Assembly: GCA_003456175.1 (NCBI GenBank)
Contig: DMPB01000057.1
Location: 27,874 to 36,374, forward strand
Source of the DNA: Chitinophagaceae bacterium
GTDB lineage: Bacteria > Bacteroidota > Bacteroidia > Chitinophagales > Chitinophagaceae
Reading direction: 5' to 3'
Length of the DNA stretch: 8,501 nucleotides
Made by a program: the position numbers and the translations under genes. Below the pieces are notes generated by a model. The model worked only from the letters and a program-made list of their open reading frames with translations, was not told the origin of the DNA and made no database searches. Shown piece by piece: positions 1 to 6,100 of the stretch (position 1 is its first letter; the number at the start of each line of letters is the position of its first letter).

Positions 1-1
1 A

Positions 2-1618
2 GTATTTCATACCTATGTAAATGCAGGGCACTATGTACCACATGCCATGCTCATAAAAAATGGTGTTGCATGTAATGTGCAATTAATAGGTAGCGATACT
101 ATTAAAGTACAACGCATACAAGCAGCTTTTAGAACAGTATTGCAACAACAGTGTGGAAATACACAAGTTAATTTTTACGATAGTACCATTACAAGCAATC
201 ATCTTTCACAAATTCGTTGGTCGTTAGGTAATGGTGTACAAGCCACAGGGGTAACTACCACTACCAATTATACCACTACAAATAACTACACTATTCGTAT
301 GGTAGTTACAACGGCCGAAGGTTGTACCGATAGTATTACGCGTACAATAGCAGTACCTGTTATGCCAATACCACAAGCTCAAATTGTGTTAGATACTACA
401 GGATGTATTAACCAAACCATCAGTTTTGCAGGTACTGCGAATAGCTTGGCACCCATTACCTTACAACAATGGCAGTTCAGTAATGGATTCACAAGTAATG
501 CTGCAAGCGGACAAATTCGTTTTGCTACTGCAGGTACTTATCAAGCAATGTATATAGCCGGAACAGGTAATGGTTGTGCCGATACTGCTTATGCCAACAT
601 ACGCATTCAAAGTGTACCCAATGTTGTTGCTAATAGTGTAGATGTTATTTGTCGTGGTAATACAGTAGTGCTACAAGCAATAGGTGCAGAACGTTACACT
701 TGGAGCCCCGCAATTGAACTGGCTTGCGATACATGTGCCACAACCCGTGCCACTCCAACCATCAGTCGTCAGTACATTGTAAGTGGTCGTATGAATGGTA
801 GCAGTTGCATTGGTAGAGATACAATTAACATTACAGTGGTACAACCGCAACAAATACAGGTAGCAGCTTTCGATACTATTTGTGTTGGTCAGAACACACG
901 CCTATTAGCAAGTGGTGCCGATGCTTACCAATGGTGGCCATTACATGGCTTAGATAATGCAACTGTAGCAACACCTATTGCACAGCCAGCAATAACAACA
1001 CAATACCGTGTTATTGGCCGCGATGCCTACAGTTGCTTTAGCGATACAGGTTATGTAACAGTAGTAGTTGGTCAGCAACCTATGATTGATCTAGGTCCCG
1101 ATAAGCAAGCAGCAAGTGGCACTAAAATTCCACTTACTAGCAGTGTTGTAAATGGTCCTATTGCACAATGGGTATGGGGTGGTAATGCTACTAGCGATTT
1201 AAGTTGTACTACTTGTGCAGTACCAACATTAACGGTGCGCACCAATGCAAGTTATACAGTACGTGCAACTACCATTTATGGTTGCGTAGCAACCGATACC
1301 TTACAGGTGAAAGCTTTTTGTACCGATGCCCAAGTATATATTCCTAATGCCTTCACACCCGATGGCGATGGCCAGAACGATGTACTCATGGTACGCGGCT
1401 CAGGTATTAAGTTGGTGAAGAGCTTCCGCATTTTCAATCGTTGGGGACAAGTAGTGTTTGAACGTGCCAACTTCCAAGCCAACGATGTTGCGCAAGCTTG
1501 GGATGGTAAGTTAAAAGGCATACCAGCACCAACCGATGTATACGTGTACACCTGCGAAGTAGTATGCGATAACGATACACCTTTTAGCTATAAAGGTAAT
1601 ATAACTATTATTAGATAA
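2..1618 (+). CDS. C-terminal part of a large PKD/Ig-modular surface protein with T9SS type B (CHU_C) sorting domain (5' partial)
   Basis: The frame is open from base 2, so the protein begins left of the window. An ATG at 47 is internal: the codons before it encode the end of a PKD-like fold (HTYVNAGHY, then a Cys). The 538 visible residues hold the tail of one PKD module, two further PKD-like modules (about residues 43-205), and three Ig/PKD-like modules in which a Trp strand is followed by Cys-x2-Cys or by Y-x-V and a late Cys (about 206-440). The last is the LGPDK-type module often found just before the sorting domain. Residues 446-538 are a textbook gliding-motility-associated C-terminal domain: YIPNAFTPDGDGQND, then FRIFNRWGQVVFE from 475, WDG, P-T-DVYVY near 510, and a terminal KGNITIIR directly before TAA. 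Family knowledge: this domain directs export by T9SS, and the protein ends up secreted or cell-surface attached. The specific ligand is unknown; adhesion is inferred. No terminator is visible before the downstream PorP/SprF gene. Confidence 0.93.
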   Translation, partial: VFHTYVNAGHYVPHAMLIKNGVACNVQLIGSDTIKVQRIQAAFRTVLQQQCGNTQVNFYDSTITSNHLSQIRWSLGNGVQATGVTTTTNYTTTNNYTIRMVVTTAEGCTDSITRTIAVPVMPIPQAQIVLDTTGCINQTISFAGTANSLAPITLQQWQFSNGFTSNAASGQIRFATAGTYQAMYIAGTGNGCADTAYANIRIQSVPNVVANSVDVICRGNTVVLQAIGAERYTWSPAIELACDTCATTRATPTISRQYIVSGRMNGSSCIGRDTINITVVQPQQIQVAAFDTICVGQNTRLLASGADAYQWWPLHGLDNATVATPIAQPAITTQYRVIGRDAYSCFSDTGYVTVVVGQQPMIDLGPDKQAASGTKIPLTSSVVNGPIAQWVWGGNATSDLSCTTCAVPTLTVRTNASYTVRATTIYGCVATDTLQVKAFCTDAQVYIPNAFTPDGDGQNDVLMVRGSGIKLVKSFRIFNRWGQVVFERANFQANDVAQAWDGKLKGIPAPTDVYVYTCEVVCDNDTPFSYKGNITIIR

Positions 1619-1667
1619 TTTAATATGTAATCATTCACCTGTAACCTTCACTTTAAATCTTACAACT

Positions 1668-2696
1668 ATGAAACGCTTAACTATAATAGCTTTTATACTA
1701 GGTTACCTTACGGTAAATGCTTACGCACAAGATTTAACCTTCTCTCAATTTTACGAAATACCCATGTTGCGTAACCCTGCCTTAGCAGGCGTATTCGATG
1801 GCGATGTAAGGGTTAGTGGCGCTTTTCGCAATCAATGGCAATCTGTCGCAGTACCGTTTCAAACAGGTGCATTAGGGGTAGAATACAAACTGCCTTTTAA
1901 TCAACACGGCGATTGGCTTACCCTTGGCCTACAAGCAACACACGATGTTGCTGGCGATGTTAAGCTTAAACGTACACAAGTAATGCCGGTACTTAACTTT
2001 CATAAAAGTTTAAATGCCGATCGTAATGAATATATCAGTGTAGCATTTATGGCAGGTCCTGTGAACAGCCAGTTCGATCCAACAGCACTTAAAATGAACG
2101 ATCAATTTGTGAATGGCAGCTACAACGCTAATGCCCCTACACAAGTATTTCAACGAACCGGATTTAACTATTGGGATGCAAGCACCGGCATTAGTTACAG
2201 CGCTAGTTATAACGATGATATTCATTATTACGTAGGTGCAGGGCTCTTTCACTTTAATCGTCCGAAAGTGGCATTTTATACCAGTAACAGCAATGTACAA
2301 TTACAGCCTAAGCTAGCACTTAATGGTGGCTTAACTATACAAACCAGCGACGTTAATAAACTTGTTTTTTATACCGATTATTTTTCGCAAGGTGGTAGCC
2401 AACAATTTTTTATAGGTGGCATGTACGGTGTTGATTTAAGTTACGATTGGGATGGCGACCGTACATCAACCCTCTACCTAGGTAGCTTTTATCGTTGGAA
2501 CGATGCAATTGTTCCAGCCGTAAGGTTATCACTTTATCAAATGAACATAGGCTTAAGTTACGATGTACAAATTGGCCGCTTAAAAACAGCATCACAAATG
2601 CGTGGCGGCTTTGAATTAACACTCACTTACAGAGCAAGCCTAAGCAGTCGTAGTCAGTATAGCGATGCTGTACGTTGTGTAGGTAGTGGCTTTTAA
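1668..2696 (+). CDS. Type IX secretion system membrane protein, PorP/SprF family
   Basis: A complete protein of 342 residues, close to the usual length of the family. It starts with a signal peptide (MKRLTIIAFILGYLTVNAYA, cleavage likely before QD), followed at once by the family hallmark FSQFYEIPMLRNPALAG and then FRNQW. The rest alternates short amphipathic strands with Gly/Asn/Asp turns, as expected for an outer-membrane beta-barrel. Near the end come RGGFELTLTYR and a short tail with one Cys (AVRCVGSGF), the kind of end seen in this family. PorP/SprF proteins sit in the outer membrane and help T9SS deliver or hold specific cargo. They are commonly encoded next to a protein with a type B sorting domain, as here, 49 nt after the upstream gene. 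I infer that this protein serves that neighbour. Many paralogues exist per genome, so I give no gene symbol. The ATG at 1668 is well supported by the signal peptide right behind it. There is no clear Shine-Dalgarno sequence, which is normal for Bacteroidota. Confidence 0.94.
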   Translation: MKRLTIIAFILGYLTVNAYAQDLTFSQFYEIPMLRNPALAGVFDGDVRVSGAFRNQWQSVAVPFQTGALGVEYKLPFNQHGDWLTLGLQATHDVAGDVKLKRTQVMPVLNFHKSLNADRNEYISVAFMAGPVNSQFDPTALKMNDQFVNGSYNANAPTQVFQRTGFNYWDASTGISYSASYNDDIHYYVGAGLFHFNRPKVAFYTSNSNVQLQPKLALNGGLTIQTSDVNKLVFYTDYFSQGGSQQFFIGGMYGVDLSYDWDGDRTSTLYLGSFYRWNDAIVPAVRLSLYQMNIGLSYDVQIGRLKTASQMRGGFELTLTYRASLSSRSQYSDAVRCVGSGF

Positions 2697-2729
2697 CAAT
2701 GGCATAGATACATACAGATAAACAAAATG

Positions 2730-2757
2730 GCCCGGTGTGTCTACATTGGGCTTTTTT
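2730..2757 (+). terminator. Intrinsic terminator after the PorP/SprF gene
   Basis: GCCCGGTG (2730-2737) pairs with CATTGGGC (2744-2751) over eight base pairs, two of them G·U, around a six-base loop. Six Ts follow (2752-2757), and an A-run precedes the stem (2724-2727). It lies 34 nt after the stop of the PorP/SprF gene and separates that unit from the Cys-rich miniprotein. A GTG in frame with the miniprotein (2737) falls inside the stem, which argues against it as the start. Confidence 0.8.
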
Positions 2758-2781
2758 ATACATAATATCACTAATTTATCT

Positions 2782-2789
2782 TTATTTTG
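2782..2789 (+). promoter_or_regulatory. Weak candidate -7 element for the Cys-rich miniprotein
   Basis: TTATTTTG differs in one base from the Bacteroidota -7 consensus TAnnTTTG and lies 19 nt before the ATG at 2809. A promoter is expected here because a terminator lies just upstream. No TTG-type -33 element is found at the usual spacing; the nearest upstream TTG (2746-2748) is too far away. This is therefore only a suggestion. Confidence 0.25.
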
Positions 2790-2808
2790 CATAAGCACCT
2801 ATCTCTAT

Positions 2809-2994
2809 ATGAAATCACTCGCCAAAATAATACTTTATAGCTGCTTATTTTTCTCTACCATACAAGTAAGCTACGCTTACGCTAAATGTACCGGAAAGAA
2901 AGATTGTAAAGCATGCCGCAACTGCACTTCCTGCAAGCATTGTAGCCAGAAAGGTAATAGTTGTAGTGTATGTGCAAAGCTTGTAAGTAAGTAG
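2809..2994 (+). CDS. Small exported cysteine-rich protein of unknown function
   Basis: A 61-residue protein. Residues 1-25 form a clear signal peptide (KSLAK, a hydrophobic core, then VSYAYA before K26). The mature part is only 36 residues and has eight Cys at positions 27, 33, 36, 39, 42, 45, 52 and 55. The pattern is C-x5-C-x2-C-x2-C-x2-C-x2-C-x6-C-x2-C, rich in Lys and with one His (H44). The frame stays open upstream to a GTG at 2737, but that start would lie in the terminator stem and would put 24 extra residues before the signal peptide, so ATG 2809 is chosen. Similar small exported Cys/Lys-rich proteins are, as I recall, widespread in Bacteroidota without a known role. The spacing could support metal binding or a disulfide-linked periplasmic or surface peptide. 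I see nothing that decides between them. The gene appears to be a separate transcription unit between two adhesin loci. Confidence 0.75.
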   Translation: MKSLAKIILYSCLFFSTIQVSYAYAKCTGKKDCKACRNCTSCKHCSQKGNSCSVCAKLVSK

Positions 2995-3012
2995 AAGTAG
3001 TAGCGTAAGTAT

Positions 3013-3026
3013 TTGCCGAAAGGCAG
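3013..3026 (+). other. Small GAAA-tetraloop hairpin after the miniprotein gene
   Basis: TGCC (3014-3017) and GGCA (3022-3025) enclose a GAAA tetraloop, and an outer T·G pair (3013/3026) extends the stem. GNRA loops are stable in RNA. There is no T-tract after it, so it is not a standard intrinsic terminator. It lies 19 nt after the miniprotein stop and may only protect the 3' end, or be chance. Confidence 0.3.
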
Positions 3027-3055
3027 CATCATACCCCCAAGTATCAATAGCAAGA

Positions 3056-3096
3056 ACTGTTATTGTATGCCCTAGTATTAGGGTATACCTAACGGT
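3056..3096 (+). other. Long hairpin (17 bp) in the leader region of the giant adhesin gene
   Basis: The inner stem pairs GTATGCCCTA (3065-3074) with TAGGGTATAC (3079-3088): ten pairs, one of them G·T, around a GTAT loop. A small internal loop follows (TT at 3063-3064 opposite C at 3089). Then seven more pairs form between ACTGTTA (3056-3062) and TAACGGT (3090-3096), one of them T·G. The structure ends 38 nt before the ATG at 3135 and 102 nt after the miniprotein stop. No T-run follows on either strand, so it is not a classic terminator. It could be a 5'-leader RNA structure, the 3' end of the miniprotein transcript, or a dyad operator. I saw no other copy in the window. Confidence 0.55.
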
Positions 3097-3134
3097 AAAT
3101 GATAGTATAAACTTAAAGACGATTGAAACAAGTG

Positions 3135-6100
3135 ATGAGATATATCAAATACCAGACTAATTGGATGAGGCTAATACTAACGCTAATAATTTACTTCAGC
3201 GTTATGTACTCTAATGCTCAAAGCATTACCATAGATAATGCTAATTTTGTAACAGGCCCTTATGGAAGGAATAGCAGCATTGGTGTTAGGATTAATACTA
3301 CAGGCTGCTTCAATGAAAATAATCAGTTTAAGCTTTTTTTATCAGATGCAACAGGGAGTTTTGCTAATGAGACAGAAATCGGGACTTTTGCTTCTTATTT
3401 CACAACATTTGTCAATGGAACAATTCCCTCGTCTCAAGTAGCAGGGAATAACTATAAGGTTAGAGTAAAAAGTACAAACCCAATTATAGTAAGTGCCGAA
3501 TCTGTATCTTTTGAAGTATCAAATACACAAGGATTTGCTGCAAGTGTAACTCCTTCTAATACAGATTTAGTTCTCGTTAATCAACAATACTACGGGTGGT
3601 GTACTACAGTTGTTGGAGATACAAGTCGATCATTAACTTTACAAAATAATAGTATATCAACTCCAGCATCAAACAGATTGATTGTCATCAATGAAAGGAA
3701 TAATCAAGTAAGAATTTTTTCAAATTTTGGTTCAAATAATCAAGTCACTATAACTCAAATAGCTAGAACACATCACACTATAATTATATCGTCTGAGAAT
3801 AATGGTGTGCGGAGTTCTAGAGCGTATAACATCATTAACAATCCTAACAGACTAGCATTATCAACAGACGGAGAACAAAGGGCTTGTTTACCAGGAATTC
3901 TTCAATTTGGTGTAACTCTTGCTGGTATAACAGGAATATCTGAAAATTTCCCACTACATAAGTATGAAATAAACTGGGGAGATGGCAGACCTTCTGAAAC
4001 TCTCAAGTATTGTGAATTAATAAATTCTTCAGGATTAGTTAGTCATGTTTATGATCAGACTTCTTGTGGTCAAACCAACATAGAATTTAATGTTCAGATT
4101 AAACTTATTAATTCTTTTTTTCAGGCTAGTGGACCGCCCCTAAACAACTGTGAACAACCTAACGTTGCGACTAAGGCAAAAATTTTCAGAAAGCCAAAAG
4201 CTGACTTCAGTTTTTCTACTCCTAACTGTGTAAATACTCCAATTTTATTCACAAATATTAGTGATCCTGGCCAAAGCCAAAGTGGTACTGCCTGTACTCG
4301 AAGTGCACGTTACACTTGGTTTGTGAATGGTGTTCAACAACTTAGTAGTAGGGATTCCATTCCAATAAATTTTACATTTACTTTTACTCAGCCAGGTATA
4401 CACACGATAATGTTAGAAGTTGATAACAACTCCTGTTCGCCTGATACAATGACAAAAACTATCTGTATCTCACCTCGGCCTAACGCTAATTTCTCTTTTC
4501 CGAATGGATTAGATTCTATCAAAAATTGTGCACCGCTCAATTTTACAGTAGATAATAGAACTGATACAGGCAACTGTAGAACCGATCGTTTTTCATGGCA
4601 AGTTTATCGAGAAGGTAATTTATTTAGTGTTATCCCAAGTGGCAGTGTATTCATCTATACAAACGGCGATTCTACAAGTTACGAACCCACATTTAGGTTT
4701 TTGCAAGAAGGTCGATACATATTAAGATTACAGCATAACAATAATTGCGGAAGCATTTTTATTGATCGTCGAGTAATTGTAACAGGCGTTGCTGGCTTAA
4801 ACATGCCAGGTGCACAAAACTACTGTTTGCCAAGTGCTATTAACTTTGCTAATAACATTAACCATACGCCCACTTATAGCTCAAGTGCCGGAGGTGAAGT
4901 GTATACTTGGTCTGTTATTAACCCCACAGGTGGTTCGCATACATTTATTGGTGGTACTAACACTAATAGTCAATTTCCTAATATTCAGTTTAACGGATTT
5001 GGAACATTTACCGTAAGGGTTAACTTCAATAATAACTGTCCTGGCTCAGTTGAGCGAACACAAAGCATTACTTTCTTTGATACTATTGGTATTCGCATTT
5101 CTCCTACAACTGTAGATACTAGTATTTGTAATCTTACAGATAGCATACAACTACTGCCAGTTACTTATGGCAATATTGCTACCTATCTATGGAACGATAA
5201 TGCTGCAGGAACATTTAGTAGTACTAATATTCGTTCACCTTGGTTTAGATTTGATAGAACTGATACCGCTAATACAGTAAGGCTTACGGTAACTGCTACA
5301 CCTGCGGGTAATAGTCCTTGTACGTCACGAACTGCAACGCTTAATGTTAGATTTAAGCCAGGTATACATGTTAGTAGTGTTGCAACAAAAGTAATTTGTA
5401 GTGGTTCATCGGTGAACTACACACCCACCTTGGTTGGTGGTGGAGGTACCTTTACATACACCGCTGCTATAAGTAGTGGTAACGTTACAGGATTAACCAC
5501 TAGTGGAACAGGAAGTATCAATGATGTATTGGTGAATACAAGTAATACCACCAACGCAATCGTAACTTATATCATTACACCTAGTAAAGATGGTTGTAAC
5601 GGAACACCGTTTACATTTACGGTAACGGTACGTCCTAAACCAGGTATTACAGCTACAGCACCAGCACCTATTTGTAACGGTACACAACCCAATATAACAC
5701 TTACCAATACCCTCGGTGCCAATGGTCGTTATACTTGGGTGGCAAGTGTTGTATCTGGTACGGTAAGCGGCTTTCAGTCTAATAATACTCCGGCAACAGC
5801 TTTCAATGCAACTACACTAAACAATAGCGGCACCAGTGATGCAATTGTACGATATGTATTTACTGCTATCAATCCTGCCAATGGAGCCGAACCGGCTTGT
5901 ACTGGCGATCAAACTACGGTAGATGTAACAGTACTGCCGGGTGCTAGTGCTGCTAACGCTGGTCCCGATGCTAGTTATTGCAATAGCGCCACACATACAT
6001 TGGCCGCTACTGCACCAACCGTTGGTGCTGGTACTTGGAGCTTTGTGGGTGCTGCTACGGCAACAATATCTAATGTTAATGATCCGAATGCTATACTCAC

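Noticed and set aside
47..49. ATG at 47 as the true start of the first gene
   Set aside because: The frame is open back to base 2 and encodes the end of a PKD-like module. No signal peptide follows the ATG.
1707..1722. A 16-bp sequence of the PorP/SprF gene (around 1707) found again near 7642 in the giant gene
   Set aside because: Both encode LTVNA in the same frame with the favoured codons of this genome; chance convergence through codon bias is enough.
2737..2808. GTG start at 2737 extending the Cys-rich protein to 85 residues
   Set aside because: The GTG is in the stem of the terminator, the extension would hide the signal peptide, and ATG 2809 gives a normal exported protein.
2836..2847. 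LYSC in the miniprotein as a lipobox
   Set aside because: The Cys is residue 12, inside the hydrophobic core, with Tyr at -2. A normal signal peptidase I site lies later, at AYA-K.
3097..3134. AT-rich stretch before the giant gene as a promoter
   Set aside because: No TAnnTTTG-like -7 element with a spaced TTG could be found. The start of transcription may be further upstream.
2995..3134. CRISPR array, tRNA or mobile-element ends in the intergenic gap
   Set aside because: No regularly spaced repeats, cloverleaf arms or terminal inverted repeats with a transposase were seen here or elsewhere in the window.
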